Below, piece after piece: positions 44,319-52,573 of a DNA stretch of 64,000 nucleotides. The translations under genes were made by a program, and so were the position numbers. Source of the DNA: JAKAAZ01 sp963817855 (lineage in GTDB: Bacteria > Acidobacteriota > Terriglobia > Terriglobales > Acidobacteriaceae); contig CAWFQA010000003.1 of NCBI GenBank assembly GCA_963817855.1, positions 62,001-126,000 of the forward strand. The letters run 5' to 3'. Under the pieces are notes generated by a model. It saw nothing but the letters and a program-made list of their open reading frames with translations. It did not search any database and had not been told where the DNA came from. Position 1 is the first letter of the stretch. The number at the start of each line of letters is the position of its first letter.

Positions 44319-45671
44319 ATGCCGGATAACGTCGTAACGAATTGGTTTGGCAATGTCGTTTCGCACCCCAAAGTCATTGTTGAAGCGAACTCAGTAGATG
44401 ACATTGTGGCGGTGATGAAGGACCCGGTGAAATACCCGTCTCCTGTTCGCGCGGTCGGCTCGAACCACTCCACATCGCCATGCGGTACTGCGGATGGCGG
44501 GACGCTCATCAAGATGAAGATGAATCAGATTGTAAACATAGGGGAGGATACGCTGACGGCTCAGGCGGATGCCATTCACATCGATCTGGCTAAGGCGCTT
44601 GAAGCCCGCAAGCTGCAATTCTATGTAAATACCGAGATCGGCAGCCTGTCAGTGGGAAGCGCGGCCTGCGCAGGAACCAAGGATGCATCCTTTGAGGGGG
44701 AGTACGGCCAGGTGGGATCATACATCACCGCAGTCAAGATGGTTCTTCCAAACGGCGACCTTCTTCAGGTGGACGAGAGCACGCAGCCTGAGCTTATGCA
44801 GAAAGTCCGCTGCAGTTATGGCCTGTTTGGCATCGTGTATGAAGCGACCTATAAGATTCGCCCCTTAACGCCGATGGCAGTGCATCACAAAACCTTCAGT
44901 CTTGCGGACTTCGTCAGTGCATTGCCGGACATGAAGGATCTCAACGAGTCAATGATGCTTTATATCTTTCCGTTCTCGGATAAGATCACCGTGGAGTTTC
45001 GCAAGTACAATCCCGAGGCCACGGGTGAACCGGACCGAGCGGCATGGGCAATCAGGAATCATATCTGGGGAACTTCCGGACCAAAATTCGGCTATGAGAT
45101 GGAGAAAACTGTCTCGAACCCCACAGTTCGATATGGCATTCTCGATGCCTTTAATGCGTCGTGGCGCCTTACGCTTGAAACCATTGTCTCCAGCGACTAT
45201 ACGATTCCGGGAGACCAAATTATTGATTATCCGAAGGTGTCGAACGACAGCCGTTATACTTTCAGCCTCTTCGCGTTTCCGGAAGATGATTATCCTGCGG
45301 CTATCACTGATTTCTTCAAGTTCTGCAAAGACTACTATGCGCAGACGGGATACCGATCGAACCTGCTGTACGTGGGCTATCGCATTGCGCAGGATCAAAA
45401 GTCATTGCTCTCCTACTCCTGGGATGGGCCGGTGATGACGATCGACCCTGTCTCGACAGGAAACCCCGGCTGGGACGAGTTTCTTGGAGTCTACAATCAG
45501 TTCTGCATCCAGCGGAACGGCGTACCCCTGTTCAATCAGACAGCTGGACTGACACCTGAGATCGTAAAGAAGGCGTATGGAGGACGGCTGACATCGATGG
45601 AAGAAACTCGAAAACAATTCGATCCTCAGAATCGCCTGTTGAATGACTACTTCCGAAACCTGATTCCGTGA
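44319..45671 (+). CDS. FAD-linked oxidase, VAO/PCMH family (aldonolactone-oxidase-like)
   Basis: About 450 residues from ATG 44319 (GTG 44310 is possible; an AAGG/GGAG stretch precedes both). The FAD-binding domain contains PSPVRAVGSNHSTSP, where the His corresponds to the covalent flavin ligand in aldonolactone oxidases (family GxGHS), and IGSLSVGSAACAGTKD. The C-terminus DPQNRLLNDYFRNL is characteristic of the ALO/gulonolactone group. It should oxidise a sugar lactone or another alcohol with O2, producing H2O2. That would suit the peroxidase and catalase-like genes that converge on it from the minus strand. No signal peptide. Confidence 0.87.
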   Translation: MPDNVVTNWFGNVVSHPKVIVEANSVDDIVAVMKDPVKYPSPVRAVGSNHSTSPCGTADGGTLIKMKMNQIVNIGEDTLTAQADAIHIDLAKALEARKLQFYVNTEIGSLSVGSAACAGTKDASFEGEYGQVGSYITAVKMVLPNGDLLQVDESTQPELMQKVRCSYGLFGIVYEATYKIRPLTPMAVHHKTFSLADFVSALPDMKDLNESMMLYIFPFSDKITVEFRKYNPEATGEPDRAAWAIRNHIWGTSGPKFGYEMEKTVSNPTVRYGILDAFNASWRLTLETIVSSDYTIPGDQIIDYPKVSNDSRYTFSLFAFPEDDYPAAITDFFKFCKDYYAQTGYRSNLLYVGYRIAQDQKSLLSYSWDGPVMTIDPVSTGNPGWDEFLGVYNQFCIQRNGVPLFNQTAGLTPEIVKKAYGGRLTSMEETRKQFDPQNRLLNDYFRNLIP

Positions 45672-45686
45672 AATCTCCATCGAAAG

Positions 45687-45708
45687 GCCGGAAAGGTCAG
45701 GTTCCGGC
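45687..45708. terminator. hairpin between convergent genes
   Basis: A 7-bp perfect stem, gccggaa (45687-45693) with ttccggc (45702-45708), and an 8-nt loop. It lies 16 bp after the oxidase stop and before the end of the convergent DUF2235 gene. No T-tract follows, so termination is only a possibility. Confidence 0.3.
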
Positions 45709-45753
45709 GGCAGGAGCTGGCGGAGGGCTTGGTGGGTTCGCCGTCGGCGTTGC

Positions 45754-46818
45754 TTAAGGCCCAGGTGGCTTCGCAGCCTCAGGAGCGGGCGGGTCCGAAA
45801 CAACCGCGAGAAGCGGATACGTGGGTGCCGGAATGCCGGCCTGAAAAGTAAGATTCGCCGGGCTGTATCCAACATGATGCTGACAGCGGATAAGAACACT
45901 GTTGGCGAGTGCTGACGCGGGCGGCAAAGTTCGGCGAACCGGAAACCCCCATAGGGGGGTCCACGATTCGTGGAGTTGATCGAGCGCATACGTGGGGTTG
46001 ATGGGATATGGGTATTGGCCAACGGCCGCAGGCGAAAATGCTACTCCAAGGCCCTGCGCCTTATTGATCATCCAACTGAGCGTGATGTCGGATAGCAGGG
46101 TGGCATTCGCATCACCGCCAACGTCATAGCCCCCGCCAACATCGCTGTGAACTCCACAAAACCACACCTGCTGGACGATCTGCCCGGGTGCGGGCGCGGA
46201 TGTCCAGAGTGTTGGCGGAAACTCCCTTCGCCGCTCGTCGATGGCCAGAGCCTGAAAGGCATTCGCGATTTTAGGGTTAAGCGACGTGTCGAGAAATCCA
46301 TAGGTCGCAGGGTCGATTCCACCGAAAATTGCGGGTATGCCGAGCGACCCTACGGTATCCCAGACACCAATCATGGTGATCTGCGCATTAGACATTGCAT
46401 ACTTCGAGGACAGAGTAGCGAGAATGGCAGCCCTCTCACTCTTGTTTCGGTAAGCCTGAAAAGCACTTTCCACCAGCTGATCGTCGAAGTTCTTTGAAGG
46501 GAGGCCGCAAACTGCAATCATTCCCCCCAGGCTGCGCGCCGTGTAGGCGCCGCGACTGAAGCCAAAGAGAAAGATCTCGTCTCCGGCTTCATAAACTTGA
46601 GATATTTTTGTGTATCCGTCTTTAATTTTCCGGAATAGGCCGGCACCAAAGGCTCCGCCAATTAGTTTCTCAATGGGATTTCCATCTGCGCCGACTCCGC
46701 TGTCATAGAAAGGCATCTGCTCGGATGTAACGAGCAGAGCGCTGAACAGCTTGAATACGTTTGTGGCGCTGGATTTTCCATCCCAGGTTCCGTCCGCACA
46801 GTACACGATCTTCTTCAT
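45754..46818 (-). CDS. DUF2235 alpha/beta-hydrolase (Tle1-like phospholipase family)
   Basis: A 354-residue protein. It starts MKKIVYCADGTWDG, the usual DUF2235 opening with the DGT loop. The nucleophile elbow is GFSRGAYTAR (Ser 88), and the catalytic region includes VWDTVGSLG and WFCGVHSDVGGGY with the His. This family includes type VI secretion phospholipase effectors (Tle1) as well as housekeeping hydrolases. No T6SS, PAAR or immunity gene is present here, so an effector role is not supported. It is the last gene of the five-gene operon that also encodes DyP and a catalase-like protein, 65 nt after DyP. Lipid or ester hydrolysis is the likely activity. Confidence 0.85.
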   Translation of the reverse strand: MKKIVYCADGTWDGKSSATNVFKLFSALLVTSEQMPFYDSGVGADGNPIEKLIGGAFGAGLFRKIKDGYTKISQVYEAGDEIFLFGFSRGAYTARSLGGMIAVCGLPSKNFDDQLVESAFQAYRNKSERAAILATLSSKYAMSNAQITMIGVWDTVGSLGIPAIFGGIDPATYGFLDTSLNPKIANAFQALAIDERRREFPPTLWTSAPAPGQIVQQVWFCGVHSDVGGGYDVGGDANATLLSDITLSWMINKAQGLGVAFSPAAVGQYPYPINPTYALDQLHESWTPLWGFPVRRTLPPASALANSVLIRCQHHVGYSPANLTFQAGIPAPTYPLLAVVSDPPAPEAAKPPGP

Positions 46819-46883
46819 TCCCGCCTCCTACATTTTGGCCTGACCCATAGTTTCGACAGACCGCAATGAAACTAGACAATCGA

Positions 46884-48398
46884 TTATTGATGCCCAATGG
46901 CTGCCAGATATCGCAAAGCGCTGAGACCCGGCATGAAACAGTATGCGCCGCCGCGCACAGTGACAAACTGTGGCAGATCGGTGATTCGAATGCCAACCCC
47001 TGACTCCTGAGGTAGACAAAAGATATTGGTAACGGGGCATCCCGGAATGGCTTCGCGGTTGCCCAGCAGCGGATCACTCTCTTCAGATAGTGCATTGAAC
47101 TTAGGGTTCGTTACCCAGGCATTTTGGACAAATTCGAACTGGCGCAAAATGTTTGCCACAATACAAATGAATTGGATTCCATGCTCATCCGTGTCCGGAT
47201 CGTCTGCGACGGCCTGCTCAGGAGACAGCCCGGGGCCATACTCCCGCCCGCGACGCAGAAGGCGGTGAAAGCGGGTCGAGGCAATCACGTCGTCTCTGAA
47301 TCCAGGATTATTGAAGCCGAGCGTGTGCAGCAGGCGCGCAAATAGTCCGTTGGAATTAGCGGGCAGGTCGGCGTTGCGAGGGTTCGCTCGCCGGATGTGG
47401 GCGCCGAACGGGCAACGCAGGCCGCCGCTGTCGGAGTCGTAGGTGAACTGATTTTGGGCAGCGGTTTTCGGATCGAGGCCAGCGATGGGCTGAGTGGCTG
47501 CCGGAAGCAATGGATCGCCGTTCATTCTGCGGCCCACCATGGATTCGGCCAGGGCCTTCCGCGCCTGCGGATTGGAACCGGCCTGGCGGTCGAGAAACCT
47601 CCAGAAACCTCGCACATCTTGCTGCAACTGGCGGAAGACGAGATAGGTGCCGTTGCGTCCGAGGTCGCGCTTGTCTGGAGCATCTTCTGCGAAAGGCAAG
47701 ACCGAACTTGCGGGAGCGTCGGGATCGAGCAGGGGTCGTTCCGTGTACTTGCCGTACTCGTTTTCATACCCGAGCAGGAACTCACCGATGGTAACGAGGT
47801 TGCCATACGTAAGCTGGCCGTCTTCAGGACTGCGTTGGCGCTTCCAGTCAAGCGTGGGCTGACTGACACCGTCGTTGAACCCGAATGGCTCCACGCCAAA
47901 CAGGTTGGACGTCGGCAGACAATCCAGCACTTCGAACGCAGCACTCCACTGCGAACCCTGAATGGTTTGCTTCCATGTTTCAAGGCGCCCCGGTTGGGCA
48001 TAGAGCATGGCGACGAGGTGAGGCACTTTGTTTGCCCCACCCCATTGCCAGTATTTCGGCGAGTTGCCGCCGACATCCCCGAGTCTTCGGGAGCGGCTTT
48101 CCTCTGCCGCCATGCCGGAAAGGAACTCAGCAGAGAAACCTGCAAGTACATCGTCCGCAACTCCCAGCGCCTGCAATCCTTCCCGCGTAAAGGCCACCTG
48201 CAGCGCCGTCTCCGGCGGCTGGCTTAATTCCACCGCACTGGTGACTGGTGCTGTAAGCAGCCACGCCTGCGCAGCCCGCGCATCGCGGATGTTCAGCAGC
48301 AGGAAGCAGGCTTCAGAAAGCGCACCATATCCGAAGCGCACAAGTCCTTGTATATCGCTGTAATTCACTGTTGAGGTACTCGGATTCTTGCCACCCAT
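46884..48398 (-). CDS. DyP-type haem peroxidase
   Basis: A 504-residue member of the large (C/D-like) DyP group. The distal GxxDG-type motif is FGFNDGVSQP (172-181; Asp 176) and the proximal haem His is 334 in FGAHIRRANPR. A distal Arg is probably supplied from FHRLLRRGREYG (near 385). No signal peptide or encapsulin-targeting tail was recognised, so it appears cytoplasmic or membrane-associated via a partner. DyPs oxidise bulky phenols, dyes and lignin-like compounds with H2O2. It is the fourth gene of the operon, 18 nt after the duplicated-domain membrane protein. Confidence 0.92.
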   Translation of the reverse strand: MGGKNPSTSTVNYSDIQGLVRFGYGALSEACFLLLNIRDARAAQAWLLTAPVTSAVELSQPPETALQVAFTREGLQALGVADDVLAGFSAEFLSGMAAEESRSRRLGDVGGNSPKYWQWGGANKVPHLVAMLYAQPGRLETWKQTIQGSQWSAAFEVLDCLPTSNLFGVEPFGFNDGVSQPTLDWKRQRSPEDGQLTYGNLVTIGEFLLGYENEYGKYTERPLLDPDAPASSVLPFAEDAPDKRDLGRNGTYLVFRQLQQDVRGFWRFLDRQAGSNPQARKALAESMVGRRMNGDPLLPAATQPIAGLDPKTAAQNQFTYDSDSGGLRCPFGAHIRRANPRNADLPANSNGLFARLLHTLGFNNPGFRDDVIASTRFHRLLRRGREYGPGLSPEQAVADDPDTDEHGIQFICIVANILRQFEFVQNAWVTNPKFNALSEESDPLLGNREAIPGCPVTNIFCLPQESGVGIRITDLPQFVTVRGGAYCFMPGLSALRYLAAIGHQ

Positions 48399-48416
48399 AC
48401 GCCAACTCCAGGGTTC

Positions 48417-49718
48417 TCAGAAAAGTTGCAGCCATTCCTTTATCGCCGGGTCGGTCATGGATGATTGCTCGAGGCCGCTGCGGATAAGGGCGTTTCGTTT
48501 CCGATCGAGAGCGGTCAATCCCGGACACGCGTTATACCAGACCTGTGTGGGCATCTGATGCCGGCGGAGAAAATCTTTGAACTTCTGCTCATCCTTCGCG
48601 CCATCGAGAAGCAGCCAGTTCGTGCGCGGATAACCGATGCCGTTGCTGAAGACCACGTTCAATCCAAATGCGACTTTATTGATGAAATCGTCCATATAGC
48701 TCTCAAGGCTCCCGTCATAGTTACTGAGGAATATCACGCGTTTCCGGCCATCAAGAAAGACCCAGCGAGCGAAATGGATCGTAGTGACGCGGGCCAGCCG
48801 CCCGCGGTTGAAGATATGCCTGGCGCTGTAATCAATGACCAGCAGCACAAAACGGATGGTGAGCCGGCGAAACAATCCGGGCTTGAGGGTTCCCATGGCG
48901 CTGAACTGATTGGTGACATCGTGATCTTCAAGCGACGCGAGCAAGTTTGCATGTGCCGGTTCGACGCGCGGCGCGACCTCAGGATCCGACCGTTCGCGCA
49001 GCCGAAGCTGAACGAGAAAAAATGGGAGATACAGCAGCAGAAGTGGCGATAGCAGGAGCAGAACCAAAGGTACGCCCACAAGGTTGAATAGATTGCGCAG
49101 TTTCCATCCGAGAGGAGCTGCCGCTGGAGGCGTCAGGGTGATGCGTCCGGCCTGCCGCTCCGCTGCGATGAACAGTCTGAGGGCATTGCGGACTTGCGAC
49201 GGCTGCATAATGCGGAGGGAAGCTGAATTTTTCTGGATGTAGGTCTCCAATGCCTGCCGCAACACCGCCTCTTCCCGAACCTGCTGCACGGTTCGTCCAA
49301 TCCAATTTACATAAGAGGCGGCCGCGGGCGTGCTTCGTGCCTTCATCCACGCGAGAAGATCGACGCCGGGTTCGTACCCCAGACAGTGCGAGAATATGCG
49401 GCGCAAGCCATCCCCCGCCCGCTTCGCGAACTCCGCGACAAATGTCTGCAATGGCCCATCAAAGTCAGCCAATATCGCCAAATACCGTGGATAGTCGACC
49501 CTTGGCGGGCCATACACCGCGATGTCGCCGAGGGTCTGATCGTCGAGGATGAGGATGCGCCCAAAGTGCAGGCGCTCGAACCGCCCGAAGGGGACGAGCG
49601 TATTCAGCGGGTCGATGACTCCGGGTTCACGGTTCATGGAGGCGAGTAATGAGCGAAGCTCCTCCTCGCGTTGCGGATCGATTGCCGCCAGGATCATCAG
49701 GTTGGACTGGGGAGTCAT
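48417..49718 (-). CDS. membrane protein with internally duplicated alpha/beta domain
   Basis: 433 residues, no family recognised. Two halves resemble each other. Residues 50-145 (LHFGRILIL..ILADFDGPLQTFVAEFAKRAGDG..FSHCLGYEP) parallel 314-400 (IHFARWVFL..FLSNYDGSLESYMDDFINKVAFG..FSNGIGYPR). Each carries a strand, an FDG/YDG turn, a long amphipathic helix, an F-S-x-x-x-G-Y loop and a late aromatic segment. Between them lies a hydrophobic region (about 211-238) able to span the membrane once or twice. The strand-helix pattern recalls the ferredoxin-like fold used by DyP peroxidases. It sits directly between the catalase-like gene (5-nt gap) and DyP (18-nt gap), so it is a candidate membrane scaffold or partner for these haem proteins. 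Confidence 0.7.
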   Translation of the reverse strand: MTPQSNLMILAAIDPQREEELRSLLASMNREPGVIDPLNTLVPFGRFERLHFGRILILDDQTLGDIAVYGPPRVDYPRYLAILADFDGPLQTFVAEFAKRAGDGLRRIFSHCLGYEPGVDLLAWMKARSTPAAASYVNWIGRTVQQVREEAVLRQALETYIQKNSASLRIMQPSQVRNALRLFIAAERQAGRITLTPPAAAPLGWKLRNLFNLVGVPLVLLLLSPLLLLYLPFFLVQLRLRERSDPEVAPRVEPAHANLLASLEDHDVTNQFSAMGTLKPGLFRRLTIRFVLLVIDYSARHIFNRGRLARVTTIHFARWVFLDGRKRVIFLSNYDGSLESYMDDFINKVAFGLNVVFSNGIGYPRTNWLLLDGAKDEQKFKDFLRRHQMPTQVWYNACPGLTALDRKRNALIRSGLEQSSMTDPAIKEWLQLF

Positions 49719-49723
49719 CGCGC

Positions 49724-50956
49724 TTACTCAAAGACCTCGTCTCCGGTCGGTTCGTAGAGAGGCACATCATTCATGGTGTGCCGGAGCCTGGAAAGTGTGT
49801 CATACATGCGGCGCCGCGCGCGGTTCTGATTGCCGAGCGGGCGATGCTCTGCAATGCAGTGCCACGGATTGTAAGAGAGCCTTCTGGCAAAATCGAGCTG
49901 CGCCGGCGAGTCGAACTTCTGCCGGGGAAGCCGCAGTGTGGCCGCCGAGACGCGCGGTGAAAGCTTCTCCGGCCAGAGCACAGCATTGTTCTCAATGGGC
50001 ATGAGGTGCGCATCCGTTTGAAGCTGCAAGCGAATATCGAATTCGACATCTTCTGTCGCGAGGGAGGCGACCATGGCGTTGCGAAGATAGTTGTCAGGAG
50101 GACGCAGCGGGAGCCGGGGTATGGGCGTGCGCCGCGTCGACTTTGGCCACACCGAGTATTGCATCGCCTGACCTTCTCCCAGCAGATACGGAACGCAGCT
50201 GAAATAAGGCGCTTCAAACGGACTGCTCTGCGTCTTGATCCAGAGCGACTGCATGATGAGATCGAGAAGGTGCGACCGATGCAGGTTGACGAAATAAAAG
50301 ATCTGCGCATTTTTGAGGCTCTCGATCTGCAGCTGCGCGTTGCAGACCGTATCCGGTGTGACGAAGGTTGGCGTGGAAACGGCGAACATATCCTGCGTAA
50401 ACTTTTCCTCCTCCATCAGCTTCGGGCCGGGCACGCCCATCAGCTTGATGCTGATGCTCATAAAGCCGACATCATCGATGTCCGGCGTGATGTAAGGGCC
50501 GGGCCCGGAAAAGCGGACCCACGCACGATAGGTGCGGGGCTGCGCATAGATGCCATGTCGCAGCTCAGCGGGAAGACCGTCATGGACAATCAATTCACCG
50601 CGAACGATGCCGTGCGTCTTGGTGTTGCCGCCCCGCTCGAACGCCCCGGGTTTCCACAGCAGCGTCATCTGTTGTCTAAAACTGTCCACGATTGAGTCGA
50701 GACAGGCTTCTTCGTCCGGAAATAGCTTTTCCTCGGCAATTTTCAAACTTTCGTTCCGTCGCCCGCCGTTCATCAGGACTGTGACCAGGCTTGCGATTGG
50801 ATCACGCAGCAGCGCATCGAACGCGGGGCGAAAAAATGGATCGAACCGGCGCTCCAAATGCACAAGGGCAGTCGATGTATTGCTTAACCAATTCAATAGC
50901 GCCGAGCCGGTGTTCGCTTTGGGCACGGGGCGATCGGGGTTGGGCTGCGCAATCAT
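49724..50956 (-). CDS. catalase-related haem protein (allene-oxide-synthase/mini-catalase-like)
   Basis: A 410-residue protein. KTHGIVRGEL (His about 114) is the distal catalytic region of the catalase fold, followed by YRAWVRFSGPGP and DVGFMSISIKLMGVPG. Near the C-terminus RRRMYDTLSRLR offers an R-x-x-x-Tyr haem ligand (Tyr about 385). The residue before the distal His is Thr; as I recall, coral allene oxide synthase has Thr here where true catalases have Val. The domain is shorter than monofunctional catalase (about 480 or more). It may act on fatty-acid hydroperoxides rather than H2O2. It overlaps the upstream small gene by 4 nt and precedes the duplicated-domain protein by 5 nt. Confidence 0.82.
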   Translation of the reverse strand: MIAQPNPDRPVPKANTGSALLNWLSNTSTALVHLERRFDPFFRPAFDALLRDPIASLVTVLMNGGRRNESLKIAEEKLFPDEEACLDSIVDSFRQQMTLLWKPGAFERGGNTKTHGIVRGELIVHDGLPAELRHGIYAQPRTYRAWVRFSGPGPYITPDIDDVGFMSISIKLMGVPGPKLMEEEKFTQDMFAVSTPTFVTPDTVCNAQLQIESLKNAQIFYFVNLHRSHLLDLIMQSLWIKTQSSPFEAPYFSCVPYLLGEGQAMQYSVWPKSTRRTPIPRLPLRPPDNYLRNAMVASLATEDVEFDIRLQLQTDAHLMPIENNAVLWPEKLSPRVSAATLRLPRQKFDSPAQLDFARRLSYNPWHCIAEHRPLGNQNRARRRMYDTLSRLRHTMNDVPLYEPTGDEVFE

Positions 50957-51393
50957 GAGAGCGGAAATTGCAGGGCAAAGTGAATCGTCTTAGCCTTTTT
51001 CCAATACACCAGACCCAGGTAGAGGCTAGGCGCGATCAGACGAATCTCATCGCGGACATGCTCGGCTAGAAGCGAGGTATGTGAGTAGTCGAGCACAATA
51101 CATTCCTTGTTATCGAACCAGCTGTCGGCTTTGTAGACTTGTGCCACAATCGCATTCAGCCCGAAGGCAAGGATTCGGTTTGTCAGGGTTCCGTGCGCAG
51201 CATCGAAGGTCTTTCCCTGCCAGCCAAAAACATTTATCAGGGACGCGATCTCACGACTGAAAATCGTGCCAGGTGCAATAATGGCAGTTCCCTGGGCTTC
51301 GCCGTTGGGGATGTCACCAGCCGGACTGCCGGAAAAGAGGCCGTCGAGATCCTGTTGGGACATGGATAGAAGTTGCTCCGCAGTGTAGCCCAT
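50953..51393 (-). CDS. small conserved-looking protein of unknown function
   Basis: A 146-residue protein. The ATG at 51393 has a strong AGGAGG 7 nt upstream; the longer frame to 51504 has no coding character. The N-terminal 40 residues (MGYTAEQLLSMSQQDLDGLF) are helical and acidic. The rest forms a compact domain: GTIFSREIASLINVFGWQGKTF, then CIVLDYSHTSLLAEHVRDEIR and SLYLGLVYW..TIHFALQF. The alternation of strands suggests a beta-barrel or lipocalin-like/NTF2-like fold, but I do not recognise the family. It is the first gene of the five-gene operon and overlaps the catalase-related gene by 4 nt (ATGA), so it probably acts with that protein. Confidence 0.7.
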   Translation of the reverse strand: MGYTAEQLLSMSQQDLDGLFSGSPAGDIPNGEAQGTAIIAPGTIFSREIASLINVFGWQGKTFDAAHGTLTNRILAFGLNAIVAQVYKADSWFDNKECIVLDYSHTSLLAEHVRDEIRLIAPSLYLGLVYWKKAKTIHFALQFPLS

Positions 51394-51648
51394 GGTTAAG
51401 CCTCCTCGATGGGTGGAAATGTCTGGATTTCGACGCGGAGTGGGTTTCGGGGATACGCCACTGAGAATGTTGCCCAGTATCCTCGTAGGCGGCGCTTCTG
51501 TCAATGGAAAAGATCACGAAGCGGCCGGAAATTTTGGCTAAATAGCGTGATCGCAAAATCGAATTTCACAGGGACAAATAAAGAATGCCTCTATAAAGTT
51601 GGAGAGGATTTGATTCCCGCTCCGTTGAACGTTCCTAGCGAATGATCC

Positions 51649-52546
51649 ATGTCAAACGGAATCGAGCACTTACGGATAGCTGCTAACGGCATTCACTTCC
51701 ATGTGGCGGTGGCTGGACCACGAGAGGCTCTCCCCATCCTTTTTCTGCACGGTTTCCCTGAAGGATGGATGAGCTGGCGGGCGGTCATGGAGGCGCTCAG
51801 CGAATACCGCGTTTACGCGCCTGATCTTCGGGGCTACCCGGAGACGGAGAGTCCCAGAGGCGGCTACGACGTTTTCACCCTCACCGATGACATTCGGTCG
51901 CTGATCGAAGCGCTTGGATTGGTTCGACCTGCCCTCGTCTCGCATGACTGGGGCGGCGCCCTCGGCTGGATCTTCGCGCATCGCTATTCCAACCTCATTC
52001 GCAAACTGGTGGTGGTGAATTGTACCCACCCAAAAACACTGGCGCGCGCCGTGCTTAAATTTCAGGATTTTCAAACCATTCGCAGTGCGCTACGCCGTGT
52101 TCCTGGTACTACCCTGGATTCCGGAATTCCTGTTCACAACCAGAGTGGGCCGGAAGCTTCTGGAATTCTCCTGCATGATGCTCGAAGGACAGCCAGATGC
52201 AATGAACAATGCTGCCTTAAAAGAGTTACTTTCCCGCTTTCAAAAGCCGAAGGATATTCACGGGCCCCTCAACTACTACCGCCAGCTGGTTCTCTCGCAA
52301 ATCGTTCCGGAAAGACGAGCCCGGCTTGAGGCCGTCTACGAGAATCCAATCACTGTTCCCACTACGCTGGTTTGGGGAGACAAAGATTGGGTGCTTTCGG
52401 AAGCGGTGGCCAGGAATAGCTATCTTGATGGCGGCTGCCCGGTCGATTTTCGGCTGCTGCCCGGAGTAGGTCACTTTGTCGAGTTGGAGTCTCCAGAGCG
52501 GCTGGCCGAGGAAATACGCCGCGCCCTCGGTCCTGCCGTGCTTTAG
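51649..52546 (+). pseudogene. epoxide-hydrolase-like alpha/beta hydrolase split by a frameshift
   Basis: Frame 1 (51649 to about 52083) encodes the N-terminal half: HGFPEGW oxyanion motif, RGYPETESP, nucleophile elbow SHDWGG (Asp nucleophile as in epoxide hydrolases and haloalkane dehalogenases) and NCTHPKTLARAVLKFQDFQ. From about 52085 the homology continues in the next frame: WIPEFLFTT, cap helices, WGDKDWVLSE with the acid, and GVGHFVELESPE with the catalytic His. One extra nucleotide (or two missing) near 52084 causes the break. All catalytic residues are otherwise present, so the lesion is recent or a sequencing error. It converges on the GMC oxidoreductase gene with a 27-nt gap. Confidence 0.85.
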
Positions 52547-52573
52547 TTAGAGCCCTTTTCCAGGACCATGCGC

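Noticed and set aside
45754..46818. DUF2235 gene as a type VI secretion phospholipase effector
   Set aside because: No VgrG, PAAR, adaptor or immunity gene is present; the operon context is haem enzymes.
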